Shown here one piece after another: positions 25,774 through 34,962 of a stretch of 64,000 bases of DNA; position 1 is the first letter of the stretch; the number at the start of each line of letters is the position of its first letter. The notes under the pieces are model-generated. The model saw only the letters and a program-made list of their open reading frames with translations, ran no database searches and was not told the origin of the DNA. A program made the translations under genes and the position numbers. The stretch is from assembly GCF_013359755.1 (NCBI RefSeq), contig NZ_JABMCJ010000090.1, positions 124,001 to 188,000 of the forward strand. The letters run 5' to 3'. The DNA is from Tardiphaga robiniae. GTDB lineage: Bacteria; Pseudomonadota; Alphaproteobacteria; Rhizobiales; Xanthobacteraceae.

Positions 25774-26880
25774 ATGTATGTCGCCGTCAAGGGTGGCGAA
25801 CGCGCCATCGAGAATGCGCATCGTCTGCTCGCTCATGAACGCCGCGGTGATCGCGATGTGCCGGAAGTATCGCTGGCACAGATCTCCAATCAGCTCGGTC
25901 TCGCCGTCGATCGCGTGATGACCGAAGGCTCGCTCTATGACCGCGAGCTCGCGGCGCTGGCCATCAAGCAGGCACGCGGCGACATGATCGAGGCGATCTT
26001 CCTGCTGCGCGCCTTCCGCGCGACGCTGCCGCGGTTCGGTTCGAGTGAGCCCGTCGATACGTCGCAGATGCAGGTGCGTCGCCGCGTCTCCTCGACCTTC
26101 AAGGACATGCCGGGCGGCCAGGTGCTTGGCCCGACCTTCGACTATACGCATCGTTTGCTCGATCCGGTGCTGACCGGCGAATCCTCGCCCGAGCAGCCGG
26201 CCATGACCGATGCAGAGCCGGGTGTGATGCCGCGCGTCACCGATATTCTTGGCCGCGACGGCCTGATCGAAGCCTCGCCCGCAGAAGATCCCGAAAAGCC
26301 TGTCGGCGATCTCACGCGCGACGCGCTGAGCTTCCCGGCAGACCGTGATCTGCGCTTGCAGAATCTCGCGCGGGCCGATGAAGGCTTTCTTCTGTCGCTC
26401 GGCTATTCATCGCAGCGCGGTTATGGCCGTAACCATCCTTTCGCCGGCGAGATTCGCCTCGGTGAAGTCGAGGTCGAATTCATGGCCGAGGATGTCGGCT
26501 TTGCCGTGCCGCTTGGCTCGATCACGCTGACCGAGTGCCAGATGGTCAATCAGTTCAAGGGCTCGGATACCGAGGCGCCTTGCTTTACCCGCGGTTACGG
26601 TCTCGCCTTCGGCCAGTCTGAGCGCAAGGTGATGTCGATGGCGCTGGTCGATCGCACGCTGCGTGCACGCGAACTCGGCGAGGACATCAAGGCGCCGGCA
26701 CAGGACGAGGAATTCGTCATGTCGCATTCCGACAATGTGCAGGCGACCGGCTTCGTCGAGCATCTGAAGCTGCCGCATTATGTCGACTTCCAGTCCGAAC
26801 TGGGCTTGCTCCGCAAGCTGCGCAAGGAATTCGCCGACGCCAACGAGACGCCCGTTGCTCTTCAGGAGGCCGCGGAATGA
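25774..26880 (+). CDS. phnI: C-P lyase subunit PhnI
   Basis: 368 residues, matching the family. It begins MYVAVKGGERAIENAHRLL and contains LAISLGYSSQRGYGR-like text (LSLGYSSQRGYGRNHPFAGE) in the middle, and SHSDNVQATGFVEHLKLPHYVDFQ near the end. PhnI acts as the nucleosidase that, with PhnGHL, swaps adenine of ATP for methylphosphonate. The last four bases overlap phnJ (ATGA). Confidence 0.95.
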   Translation: MYVAVKGGERAIENAHRLLAHERRGDRDVPEVSLAQISNQLGLAVDRVMTEGSLYDRELAALAIKQARGDMIEAIFLLRAFRATLPRFGSSEPVDTSQMQVRRRVSSTFKDMPGGQVLGPTFDYTHRLLDPVLTGESSPEQPAMTDAEPGVMPRVTDILGRDGLIEASPAEDPEKPVGDLTRDALSFPADRDLRLQNLARADEGFLLSLGYSSQRGYGRNHPFAGEIRLGEVEVEFMAEDVGFAVPLGSITLTECQMVNQFKGSDTEAPCFTRGYGLAFGQSERKVMSMALVDRTLRARELGEDIKAPAQDEEFVMSHSDNVQATGFVEHLKLPHYVDFQSELGLLRKLRKEFADANETPVALQEAAE

Positions 26881-27761
26881 ACGCGCCGACATATAACTTC
26901 GCCTATCTGGACGAGCAGACCAAGCGGATGATCCGCCGCGCCATTCTCAAGGCGATCGCGATCCCCGGCTATCAGGTGCCGTTCGCCAGCAGGGAAATGC
27001 CGATGCCCTATGGCTGGGGCACCGGCGGCGTGCAGGTCACGGCGGCGATCCTTGGCCCCATCGACAAACTCAAGGTGATCGACCAGGGCTCTGACGACAC
27101 CACCAACGCGATCTCGATCCGTAAATTCTTCGAGAAAACTGCCGGCGTTGCCGTGACCACGAGCACGGGCGATGCGACTGTGATCCAGACACGGCATCGC
27201 ATTCCCGAAGCGATGCTGCAGGCGCATCAGGTGCTGGTCTATCAGGTGCCGATCCCCGAGCCGCTGCGCTTCCTCGAGCCACGTGAGACAGAGACGCGGC
27301 GGATGCATGCGCTCGCCGAATACGGCTTGATGCATGTAAAGCTGTATGAAGACATCGCGCGCTTCGGCCATATCGCCACGTCCTATGCCTATCCGGTGAA
27401 GGTCAATGCGCGTTACGTGATGGACCCGTCGCCGACGCCGAAATTCGACAATCCGAAGATGGACAATTGCGCGGCGCTGCAACTGTTCGGTGCCGGCCGC
27501 GAGAAGCGCATCTATGCGATCCCGCCTTACACATCGGTGGTGTCGCTGGATTTCGAGGATCATCCATTCGAGCCCTACAAGCACAAGGCCTGCTGCGCGC
27601 TGTGCAATGCCGAGGATAGCTATCTCGACGAGATCGTCACCGACAACAAGGGCAGCCGGATGTTCGTCTGCTCCGACACCGACTATTGCGAAACGCGGCA
27701 ATCACAGGGGCATCGCGGCAGCGAGAATGCTGCGCCTTATGCGGAGAGCGCAAATGCTTGA
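26877..27761 (+). CDS. phnJ: Carbon-phosphorus lyase PhnJ (radical SAM)
   Basis: 294 residues. The iron-sulfur and radical cysteines are clear: Cys240, Cys243 and Cys265 match the cluster ligands of E. coli PhnJ (241, 244, 266), and Cys271 matches the thiyl-radical cysteine (272). The extra Cys239 precedes the motif. The enzyme cleaves the C-P bond of 5-phosphoribosyl-1-phosphonates. It overlaps phnI by four bases and phnK by eight, consistent with co-translation. Confidence 0.96.
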   Translation: MNAPTYNFAYLDEQTKRMIRRAILKAIAIPGYQVPFASREMPMPYGWGTGGVQVTAAILGPIDKLKVIDQGSDDTTNAISIRKFFEKTAGVAVTTSTGDATVIQTRHRIPEAMLQAHQVLVYQVPIPEPLRFLEPRETETRRMHALAEYGLMHVKLYEDIARFGHIATSYAYPVKVNARYVMDPSPTPKFDNPKMDNCAALQLFGAGREKRIYAIPPYTSVVSLDFEDHPFEPYKHKACCALCNAEDSYLDEIVTDNKGSRMFVCSDTDYCETRQSQGHRGSENAAPYAESANA

Positions 27762-28578
27762 TGTGACAGTGAATTCGATTGAGATGAACACGCGTAGTTC
27801 TGCGAGTGCTGAGCCGTTGCTTGTTGCGGCAAACCTGGGAAAATCTTATGGCCGTCTTGCGGCATGCCGCGATGTGTCGTTCGGATTGTACTCCGGCGAA
27901 GTGCTGGCCATCGTCGGCGAGTCCGGGTCCGGCAAATCGACACTGCTGCAGATGCTCTCCGCCCAACTGGCGCCGACCAGCGGCCGCGTCTCCTACCGGA
28001 TGCGCGACGGCGTGACCCGCGATCTCGCGACGATGGGCGAAGCCGAGCGGCGCTTCCTGTTTCGCACCGACTGGGGCTTTGTGCATCAGGACCCGGCGAT
28101 GGGGCTGCGCATGGCGGTCTCGGCCGGAGCCAATGTCGGCGAGCGGTTGATGGCTGTGGGCCAGAACCACTACGGCAAGATTCGTGACACGGCGACCTCG
28201 TGGCTCGAGCGTGTGGAAATTTCGCCCGAGCGGATCGACGATGCGCCGCGGACTTACTCTGGCGGCATGCGGCAGCGGTTGCAGATCGCGCGCAACCTCG
28301 TCACCGAACCGCGTCTCGTCTTCATGGACGAACCGACCGGCGGTCTCGATGTCTCCGTGCAGGCGCGCTTGCTGGACATGATGCGCACGCTGGTCAGCGA
28401 GCTCGGTCTCTCGGCCATCGTTGTGACGCACGATCTCGCGGTGGCGCGGTTGCTGTCGCATCGCGTGATGGTGATGCAGGGCGGCCGCGTGATCGAAACG
28501 GGGCTCACCGATCAGGTGCTCGACGATCCCAGAGAGCCCTATACGCAATTGCTCGTTTCCTCGATCCTGCCGGCGTGA
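27754..28578 (+). CDS. phnK: Phosphonate C-P lyase ABC-type ATPase PhnK
   Basis: The start at ATG 27754 gives 274 residues; ATG 27784 is an alternative. All ABC motifs are visible: Walker A GESGSGKST, signature SGGMRQRLQIARNLV, Walker B FMDEPTGGLD and the His switch VTHD. PhnK binds the PhnGHIJ complex and is needed for C-P lyase function; it is not a transporter subunit. The N-terminal extension before LLVAANLGKSYG is about 30 residues longer than usual, so the later start remains plausible. Confidence 0.93.
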   Translation: MLDVTVNSIEMNTRSSASAEPLLVAANLGKSYGRLAACRDVSFGLYSGEVLAIVGESGSGKSTLLQMLSAQLAPTSGRVSYRMRDGVTRDLATMGEAERRFLFRTDWGFVHQDPAMGLRMAVSAGANVGERLMAVGQNHYGKIRDTATSWLERVEISPERIDDAPRTYSGGMRQRLQIARNLVTEPRLVFMDEPTGGLDVSVQARLLDMMRTLVSELGLSAIVVTHDLAVARLLSHRVMVMQGGRVIETGLTDQVLDDPREPYTQLLVSSILPA

Positions 28579-28585
28579 GGTCCAC

Positions 28586-29284
28586 ATGATTCCGATGATC
28601 GATATCCGCAACGCCGAAAAGACCTTCGTGATGCACCTGCAGGACGGCATTCGCCTGCCGGTGGTGCGCAACGTCTCGTTCCATGTCGCGCCCGGCGAAT
28701 GCGTGGTGCTGTCCGGTCCCTCGGGGGCGGGCAAGTCGTCGATCCTGAAGATGATCTTCGGCAATTATCGCTGCGACGGCGGCACCATCGGCGTACGCCA
28801 CAACGGTGATGTCATCGATATCGCCACCGCCGAGCCGCGCGAGATCCTGGGTGTGCGCCGCGACACCATCGGCTATGTCAGCCAGTTCCTGCGCGCGGTG
28901 CCGCGTGTCGCCGCCATCGATGTCGTGGCCGAGCCGCTGCTCGCTGCCGGCGTAACGCGCGAGGAGGCGCGTGCGCGTGCGGGGGCGTTGCTCAAGCGCC
29001 TCAACATTCCCGAGCGGCTGTGGAAGCTGCCGCCCTCGACCTTTTCCGGCGGCGAGCAACAACGCGTGAATATCGCGCGCGGTTTTATCTCCGATCTGCC
29101 GATCCTGCTGCTGGATGAACCGACTGCGTCGCTCGATGCCGCCAACCGAGCCGTGGTCGTTGAACTGGTCGCCGAGAAAAAACGTGCCGGCGTCGCCATG
29201 GTTGCCATTGTGCATGACGACGAAGTGCGGCACTTGATCGCCGACCGGCTGGTGGACGTCGCATCCTTCGCCGCTGCTGCCTGA
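28586..29284 (+). CDS. phnL: Phosphonate C-P lyase ABC-type ATPase PhnL
   Basis: 232 residues with Walker A GPSGAGKSS, signature FSGGEQQRVNIARGF, Walker B LLLDEPTASLD and the His switch IVHDDEV. PhnL takes part with PhnGHI in forming the ribose-triphosphate phosphonate. It follows phnK after seven bases, both in the same direction. Confidence 0.93.
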   Translation: MIPMIDIRNAEKTFVMHLQDGIRLPVVRNVSFHVAPGECVVLSGPSGAGKSSILKMIFGNYRCDGGTIGVRHNGDVIDIATAEPREILGVRRDTIGYVSQFLRAVPRVAAIDVVAEPLLAAGVTREEARARAGALLKRLNIPERLWKLPPSTFSGGEQQRVNIARGFISDLPILLLDEPTASLDAANRAVVVELVAEKKRAGVAMVAIVHDDEVRHLIADRLVDVASFAAAA

Positions 29285-29295
29285 GAAAGAGAACC

Positions 29296-30450
29296 ATGAC
29301 CGCATCATCGACCGAAACCGTCATCGGCAACGCCAGGATCGTTCTTGCCGACCGCGTCATCGACAAGGGCTGGATCGCCTTCGCTGGTGGACGCATCGCC
29401 GAATTCGGCGAGGGTGATGCGCCACGCGGTAGCGACGATGCGCGCGGCGATCTGATTATGCCCGGCCTGATCGAATTGCACACCGATCATCTCGAAGCCC
29501 ATTTCATGCCGCGGCCGAAGGTGTTCTGGGATCCCATCGCTGCCGTCGTCTCCTATGACGGTCAACTTGCCACGTCCGGCATCACCACGGTGCTCGACTC
29601 GGTGCGGGTCGGCTGCGAGGACTCAAGCCAGGGCATCGACAGCTACGCCGGCCTGCTGGTGGATTCGATTGCCTCTGCCGGCGAAGCCAGTCTCCTGCGG
29701 GTCGATCACTTCCTGCATCTGCGCTGCGAGATTCCGATGCCAACCGTGGTCGAGGAAGCGAAGGCGCTCTTGGCGAAGCCGAACGTCCGGCTGATGTCGC
29801 TGATGGATCATACGCCCGGGCAGCGCCAGTTCCGCGACGAAGAAAAGCTGCGCACATACTATCGCGGCAAGGGTGGCAAGAGCGATGCCGAGCTTGATGT
29901 GATGTTCGCGCAACGTCTGGCCTGTCAGCAGCAATATGCGGCCGGCAATATGCGTGCGATCGTGGCGCTGGCTCACGGGCGCAATATTCCGCTGGCGAGC
30001 CATGACGACACTACGGAAGACAACGTGACCGAAGCCGTTGGAGACAAGGTCTCGGTGGCCGAATTCCCGACGACGCTGGAAGCGGCCCAAGGCCTGCACA
30101 AGGCCGGCATCGGCATCCTGATGGGGGCGCCGAATGTCGTCCGCAACGGCTCGCATTCCGGCAATATCGCGGCTATCGATCTCGCCCGCGAAGGCATGCT
30201 GGATATTCTGTCGTCGGACTATGTGCCGTCGAGCCTTCTGATGGGAGCCCTGCAGCTCTCGAGCAAGGTGCCCTCCATCGATCTCGCCAGCGCGATCCGA
30301 ACCGTGACCAAGCGGCCCGCGGAAGCCGTCGGGCTCATGGACCGCGGCGAGATTGCGGTCGGCAAGCGCGCCGACGTGATCCGCGTCCATGTGGCGCATG
30401 AGGTACCGGTGGTGCGCAATGTCTGGCGCGAAGGACATCGGGTGGCATGA
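29296..30450 (+). CDS. phnM: Alpha-D-ribose 1-methylphosphonate 5-triphosphate diphosphatase PhnM
   Basis: 384 residues of the amidohydrolase fold. GLIELHTDHLEAHF holds the metal site. MSLMDHTPGQRQF and ASHDDTTEDNVTEA are typical of PhnM. It removes pyrophosphate from the ribosyl triphosphate phosphonate. It is followed by phnN with a four-base overlap. Confidence 0.95.
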   Translation: MTASSTETVIGNARIVLADRVIDKGWIAFAGGRIAEFGEGDAPRGSDDARGDLIMPGLIELHTDHLEAHFMPRPKVFWDPIAAVVSYDGQLATSGITTVLDSVRVGCEDSSQGIDSYAGLLVDSIASAGEASLLRVDHFLHLRCEIPMPTVVEEAKALLAKPNVRLMSLMDHTPGQRQFRDEEKLRTYYRGKGGKSDAELDVMFAQRLACQQQYAAGNMRAIVALAHGRNIPLASHDDTTEDNVTEAVGDKVSVAEFPTTLEAAQGLHKAGIGILMGAPNVVRNGSHSGNIAAIDLAREGMLDILSSDYVPSSLLMGALQLSSKVPSIDLASAIRTVTKRPAEAVGLMDRGEIAVGKRADVIRVHVAHEVPVVRNVWREGHRVA

Positions 30451-31025
30451 CCGACACCGCGGCGATATCCGAAGCGCAAGCAGGCCGGATCGGCCCCGGC
30501 CGGTTGGTGCTGGTGGTCGGCCCGTCGGGTGCCGGCAAGGATACGCTGATCGGTCTGGCGCAGGCCGCCTGCGCGGATGACGACAATGTGGTGTTCACGC
30601 GCCGCGTGGTGACTCGCGAGGCGTCGGAATTCGAAAATAATGCGCAGGTCACGCCGGAGGCGTTCCGTCACGCCCAGGCCAGCGGCGCCTTCGCCGTCCA
30701 CTGGGAAGCGCATGGTCTTTGTTATGCGCTTCCGCGCTCGATCGATGATGCGCTTCGCGCCGGCCGCAATGTCGTTGCCAATATCTCGCGGACGGTTATC
30801 CCGGCGCTACGTGCCGCTTATGAAGATGTCGTCGTGGTGTCGATCACGGCGCCGCCGGACGTGCTTGCGGCGCGACTTGCGGCGCGGGGACGCTCAAGCG
30901 ATGGGCCGATCGGCGATCGGCTCAAGCGCAGCGTCGAGACATCAGGTGCGGACGTCACGATCAACAATATTGGTGTCGCGGAAGATCATGCGGATGACCT
31001 GATACGGGTCATCAGGGGTCAATAG
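30447..31025 (+). CDS. phnN: Ribose 1,5-bisphosphokinase PhnN
   Basis: 192 residues from ATG 30447. Walker A GPSGAGKDTLIGLA begins near residue 25. RRVVTREASEFENNAQVTPE and the late GRSSDGPIGDRLKRS match PhnN. The enzyme makes PRPP from ribose 1,5-bisphosphate, closing the C-P lyase route. It is the last recognisable phn gene; no phosphonate transporter genes (phnCDE) are seen here. Confidence 0.92.
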   Translation: MTDTAAISEAQAGRIGPGRLVLVVGPSGAGKDTLIGLAQAACADDDNVVFTRRVVTREASEFENNAQVTPEAFRHAQASGAFAVHWEAHGLCYALPRSIDDALRAGRNVVANISRTVIPALRAAYEDVVVVSITAPPDVLAARLAARGRSSDGPIGDRLKRSVETSGADVTINNIGVAEDHADDLIRVIRGQ

Positions 31026-31048
31026 ATACGGCGGAGGGGAGTGCGGCC

Positions 31049-31669
31049 ATGTCGGTGATCGAAACCATCGAGCAGCTCGAGGAGATCTACGGCCGTCTCG
31101 ATGACATCGGCGAAGCATCCACCGCCAAGGTAGCCGACTGCGTAACGGCGCAGTATCGGCGGCTGATCGAGGTCTCGCCCTTCGCCGCACTGGCGACCAC
31201 CGGCCCCGAGGGGCTGGATTGCTCACCGCGCGGCGACAAACCGGGCTTCGTCCGGATCCATGACGAGCGCACCTTGATGATGCCGGACCGCCGCGGCAAC
31301 AATCGCGTGGACTCTCTGCGCAACATCGTGCGCGATCCCAAGATCGCGCTGCTGTTTCTGATCCCTGGTGCCGGCACCACGCTCCGCATCAACGGGACGG
31401 CGCATCTCTCAACGGACCCGGACCTGCTGGCGTCCTTCGCCGTGGAGGAGAAGGCGCCCCGCACGGTGATTGTGATGACGGTCGGAGAGATCTATTTCCA
31501 ATGCGCCCGCGCCATCGTGCGGTCCGATCTCTGGAACCCTGATAAACGCGTCGATCCGAAGACTCTGCCGACGCCCGGCGAGATCCTGGCGGAGATGAGC
31601 GAGCGCCGGGTCGGCGGTCCGGAATACGATCGGCAATGGCCGGAAAGGGCGCGCCAGACCATGTGGTGA
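31049..31669 (+). CDS. PPOX-class FMN-binding flavoprotein
   Basis: 206 residues. FAALATTGPEGLDCSPRGD, DRRGNNRVDSLRNIV and FLIPGAGTTLRINGTA match the pyridoxamine-phosphate-oxidase-like fold, subgroup MSMEG_1061. A redox role for FMN or F420 is possible; the substrate is unknown. The gene starts 23 bases after phnN, so it may be read with the phn operon, though it is not a phn gene. GGAGGG precedes the ATG. Confidence 0.8.
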   Translation: MSVIETIEQLEEIYGRLDDIGEASTAKVADCVTAQYRRLIEVSPFAALATTGPEGLDCSPRGDKPGFVRIHDERTLMMPDRRGNNRVDSLRNIVRDPKIALLFLIPGAGTTLRINGTAHLSTDPDLLASFAVEEKAPRTVIVMTVGEIYFQCARAIVRSDLWNPDKRVDPKTLPTPGEILAEMSERRVGGPEYDRQWPERARQTMW

Positions 31670-31921
31670 GGGGGCGAATCTGGGGGTGATTTTTGCAGTG
31701 CGTTTCTGTCGCCTGCCGCGACTCCGTAGGCCCCTTGTTTCAAGTATTTTGCGCTTGCGAGGGTCCTGAAACCCTGCCGTACAAGTCGAATCGGGGTTTG
31801 ATGGTCAAAAAACATCATTTTTCCCGGCAAAATCTGTGAAAATTTCATTGAGCACGGGTTTTTTCCCGTAATTCCTCATAGTGTCTGTCTCACCGAATCA
31901 CGGCAAACCAAAAGGTGCAAA

Positions 31922-32221
31922 ATGGCAGACCAAATGACGAAGTCGCAGCTCATCGAGAAAATCGCTGAGACCACTGAGCTCTCGAAGAAGGACGTCAAGG
32001 GCGTTATCGAGACCATGGCGACCCTCGGCTATAAAGAGCTGAAGAAGAGCGGCGTGTTCCTCGTTCCCGGCTTCGCCAAGTTCGTCGTCATCAAGAAGCC
32101 CGCCACCAAGGCACGCAAGGGCACCAACCCCTTCACCGGCGAAGCAATGACCTTCAAGGCCAAGCCGGCCCGCAAGATCGTGCGCGCCCGCCCGGTCAAG
32201 GCTGCGAAGGACGCGGTCTAA
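31922..32221 (+). CDS. HU-family DNA-binding protein
   Basis: 99 residues. MTKSQLIEKIAETTELSKKD starts the helical HU core. The DNA-binding arm lies around FAKFVVIKKPATKARKGTNP, and a Lys/Ala-rich tail follows. HU bends and compacts DNA. The gene is single, with a 250-base upstream gap that contains AT-rich stretches and a short ACGGG...CCCGT hairpin. A strong terminator follows. Confidence 0.93.
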   Translation: MADQMTKSQLIEKIAETTELSKKDVKGVIETMATLGYKELKKSGVFLVPGFAKFVVIKKPATKARKGTNPFTGEAMTFKAKPARKIVRARPVKAAKDAV

Positions 32222-32274
32222 GCGGACCCTCGGCGCGGTCGCCCATGAGGTGACCGCAGCCGACCTGAATTGAG

Positions 32275-32314
32275 AACGGCGCGGCATTCCCCAGGGGATG
32301 CCGCGCCGTTTTCG
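32275..32314 (+). terminator. Rho-independent terminator of the HU gene
   Basis: A long GC-rich hairpin (AACGGCGCGGCAT with its complement, one base bulged) pairs 32275-32292 with 32294-32310. TTTTCGTTTT follows. Confidence 0.9.
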
Positions 32315-32369
32315 TTTTGGGAGTGCCTTACCTCTCCCCGCCTGCGGGGAGAAGGCAGTCAGCGCGGCT

Positions 32370-32717
32370 CTAATCGTTCACGCGCTTCTTGTAGGCGACC
32401 GCGTCCATATCCCTGATATCGACGCTGAGGCTTTTGGTATGCGGCAGCAGCAAAACCATTGCCGCGCGCAACGCCTCGCTCACGGCGACTTTCTGCTCGG
32501 GTGTGCGGCCCTCGAGCATGGAGACCGACAGGTGGCAGAAGCCTTCGGCCCGGCCGGCCATCAGGTGATGCGCATACGGGATCGCGCGCACCTTGATGTC
32601 GGCGGCCTTCATTACCCCGGTGGCGGCGCCGGCATTGTGCAACGCCTGCATCAGGCTGGCGACGTCGAGCGCGTCGCCATGGCCGTCGGTGGAATGTTCG
32701 ATGACGATATGGGGCAT
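32370..32717 (-). CDS. 5-carboxymethyl-2-hydroxymuconate delta-isomerase family protein
   Basis: 115 residues beginning MPHIVIEHS, the conserved catalytic N-terminus of this tautomerase-like family (Pro2 after Met removal). EGRTPEQKVAVSEALRAAM is typical. The enzyme isomerises a ring-cleavage product of homoprotocatechuate. No other meta-cleavage genes are near, so its substrate may differ. An IclR gene lies downstream on the map, separated by a REP-like palindrome pair. Confidence 0.8.
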   Translation of the reverse strand: MPHIVIEHSTDGHGDALDVASLMQALHNAGAATGVMKAADIKVRAIPYAHHLMAGRAEGFCHLSVSMLEGRTPEQKVAVSEALRAAMVLLLPHTKSLSVDIRDMDAVAYKKRVND

Positions 32718-32753
32718 GAGACGACAATTCCTGGTGCGTGTTCAATCTCGGAC

Positions 32754-32851
32754 CTCATGGTGAGGAGGCGCCACTTGGCGCCGTCTCGAACCATGAGTGT
32801 AGGGCTCCTCATCCTTCGAGACGCGGCCAAGTGGCCGCTCCTCAGGATGAG
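32754..32851. repeat. REP-like palindrome doublet
   Basis: Two 44-base imperfect palindromes, 32754-32797 and 32808-32851, are separated by ten bases. Each begins CTCATSSTKMRR-like and ends GGATGAG or CCATGAG, with a GGCCACTTGGCC-type core. They resemble the intergenic palindromic repeats scattered through Bradyrhizobium and Rhodopseudomonas genomes. Only this pair was seen in the window. Confidence 0.75.
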
Positions 32852-32860
32852 GGGACGGCG

Positions 32861-33646
32861 TTAAAGAAGCAGCGGCTTCACCGAATCCGCGGCATCGCGC
32901 AGCAGCGGCAGGAAGCGATCGATCATTTCGCCGGTCGAGACCCGGTCCACATGGGCGCCCATATTGATGGCGGCGACGATGGCGCCATCGTAGCGCCGCA
33001 CCGGCACCGAGATCGAGCGGAAGCCCGGTTCGGCCTCGCGGTCGACCAGCGAATAGCCTTTCTCGCGGTCGGTGATGATGGTGGCCTTCAGCAATTCCTT
33101 GTCGGTCACCGTGAAGGGCGTCATTGCCACGAGGTCCATGGCATCCAGCGTTGCGGTGAGATCGTCGTTGGAGTACTTGCCGAGCATGGCGCGCCCCACC
33201 GACGAGCAGAAGGCGGGCAGCCGGTAGCCGAGATCGATGCCGGCGGAGAACACGCGCGCCGGGCTGGCGCGGGCGACGAAGATCACCTCGTGGCCCTCAA
33301 GCACCGCGAGCGATGAGATCTCCTGCGCGTCGCTGGAGATGCTGTCGAGCACGGGTTGCAGGATGGTGACGACCTGATTGGACGTCATGTAGGAGCCGGC
33401 CAGCGCCAGGACGCGCGGCGATAGCGCGAACAGCTTGCCGTCGCTGGTCACATAGCCTTTGCGTTCCAGCGTGAACAGGATGCGGCGCGCAGTGGCACGC
33501 GGCAGATCGGCGGCCTTGGCGACATCGCTCAGCGTCATCGGGCGCGATTGCGTGCCGAACAGTTCGAACACCCGCAACCCCCGATCGAGGCTCTCGATGA
33601 AGTCGGTATTGCCGCGTTCGTCGTCGGGGCGCTTGATCTTTGGCAT
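32861..33646 (-). CDS. IclR family transcriptional regulator
   Basis: 261 residues. The N-terminal winged helix (FIESLDRGLRVFELFG, MTLSDVAKAADLPRATARRILFTLERKGYV) is followed by the IclR effector domain (SAGIDLGYRLPAFCSSVGRAMLGKY). The sequence resembles regulators of protocatechuate and related aromatic pathways. It lies 16 bases after the reductase stop, so both come from one minus-strand transcript that starts in the divergent promoter at 34.9-35.1 kb. It is the most likely regulator of the nearby catabolic genes. Confidence 0.9.
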   Translation of the reverse strand: MPKIKRPDDERGNTDFIESLDRGLRVFELFGTQSRPMTLSDVAKAADLPRATARRILFTLERKGYVTSDGKLFALSPRVLALAGSYMTSNQVVTILQPVLDSISSDAQEISSLAVLEGHEVIFVARASPARVFSAGIDLGYRLPAFCSSVGRAMLGKYSNDDLTATLDAMDLVAMTPFTVTDKELLKATIITDREKGYSLVDREAEPGFRSISVPVRRYDGAIVAAINMGAHVDRVSTGEMIDRFLPLLRDAADSVKPLLL

Positions 33647-33662
33647 AAGCCGTGGGTCCGCC

Positions 33663-34883
33663 CTATTTGCCTGCTTCGAATTTTTTCAGATCGAATGACA
33701 GGTCGGCGGCCTGTTCTGGTGTTGGCGACAGTGACGCGGTGATCAGGCGACGCGCGATCATCTGGTCGCCGGGCCGGTTGATACTGTCGACGGCCGTGAG
33801 CTTGCCGTCGCGATAATAAAACACCGAGAACTTGCCATCATCCATCGACCCGCGGATCACCGCGCTGTCGGTCGGCGCAGAGAGGCCGACAATCTGCAGC
33901 TTGGCGTCATATTGATCCGACCAGAAACGCGGCACTGCGTCATAGGCTTCCGGCTTGCCGGCGATCATCGCACCCACAGCCTTGCCCTGATCGGTGGCGT
34001 TCTGCACGGCTTCCAGCCGCACGCGACGGCCGGCGAAGCCGTTGTGGTGATTGCTGACGTCGCCGGCCGCATAGATGTTCGGCGCGCTGGTCAGGCCATG
34101 TTCATCGACATCGATGCCATTGGTGCAGGTGATATCTGCCTGCGCGGCCAGCTCGTCATTGGCGATGCCGCCAATGCCGGCGACGATCAGGTCCGCGCGC
34201 ACCCGCAGGCCGCTGGAGCAGACGACCTCATGCACCGCGCTGTTGCCTTCGATGGCAATGACGGATTCGTTGAAGCGGATGTCGAGGCCATGGGAGCGAT
34301 GGCTATCCAGAAGGAACTGCGAGATCAGCGGCGATACCGCGCGCTCCAGCAGGCGCGACTGCGCCTCGATCAGCGTCACCTTCTTGCCGGCCTTGGCAGC
34401 AGTCGATGCCACTTCGAGGCCGATGAAGCCGCCGCCGACGATGACAACATCGTTGGCTGCTTCGAGCCGCGGCTTGAGATGCAGCGCGTCATCAAGGGTG
34501 CGCAGATAGACGATGCCGTCGCGCTCATGGCCGGGCACGCTGAGGCGCCGCGCGCGCGAGCCGGTGGCGATGACAAGCTGATCGAAAGGCAGGCTGTCGC
34601 CGCCGTCCAGCGCGATCCGGCCGGCTGCACGATCGAGCCCGATGGCGCGATGGCCCAACACCAGTTCGATGCCCTGGGTCTTGAAATAGTCCTCGCCGCG
34701 GAGGAAAAGACTGTTGTGCGCGACGTCGCCGGACAGAAATGCCTTGGACAGCGGCGGTCGCTGATAGGGCAGATGGATTTCATCGGCGACGATGCGGATC
34801 GGCGCCTGATAGCCCTTCTCGCGCGCGCTGATGCCGGCCTGGACGCCCGCGTAAGAGGCGCCGATGATCACGAGGCCGCTCAC
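33663..34883 (-). CDS. FAD-dependent ferredoxin reductase
   Basis: The start is GTG 34883 (VSGLVIIGASYAGVQAG), because an ATG farther up would add a stretch with no fold. 406 residues. The FAD Rossmann motif opens the protein. A second nucleotide motif (IVGGGFIGLEVASTAAKAG) marks the NADH site, and IYAAGDVSNHHN completes the FAD domain. Such reductases feed electrons through a ferredoxin to Rieske oxygenases or P450s. A Rieske oxygenase alpha subunit lies 2 kb away on the other strand, and no ferredoxin gene is seen here. Confidence 0.9.
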   Translation of the reverse strand: MSGLVIIGASYAGVQAGISAREKGYQAPIRIVADEIHLPYQRPPLSKAFLSGDVAHNSLFLRGEDYFKTQGIELVLGHRAIGLDRAAGRIALDGGDSLPFDQLVIATGSRARRLSVPGHERDGIVYLRTLDDALHLKPRLEAANDVVIVGGGFIGLEVASTAAKAGKKVTLIEAQSRLLERAVSPLISQFLLDSHRSHGLDIRFNESVIAIEGNSAVHEVVCSSGLRVRADLIVAGIGGIANDELAAQADITCTNGIDVDEHGLTSAPNIYAAGDVSNHHNGFAGRRVRLEAVQNATDQGKAVGAMIAGKPEAYDAVPRFWSDQYDAKLQIVGLSAPTDSAVIRGSMDDGKFSVFYYRDGKLTAVDSINRPGDQMIARRLITASLSPTPEQAADLSFDLKKFEAGK

Positions 34884-34962
34884 GAGCGCTCTCCCTGGGT
34901 CCGATCCGCACGCGAATTCAAAGTCTTCGACATCATCAGCTCCTGAATTGCGTGCGTATATT

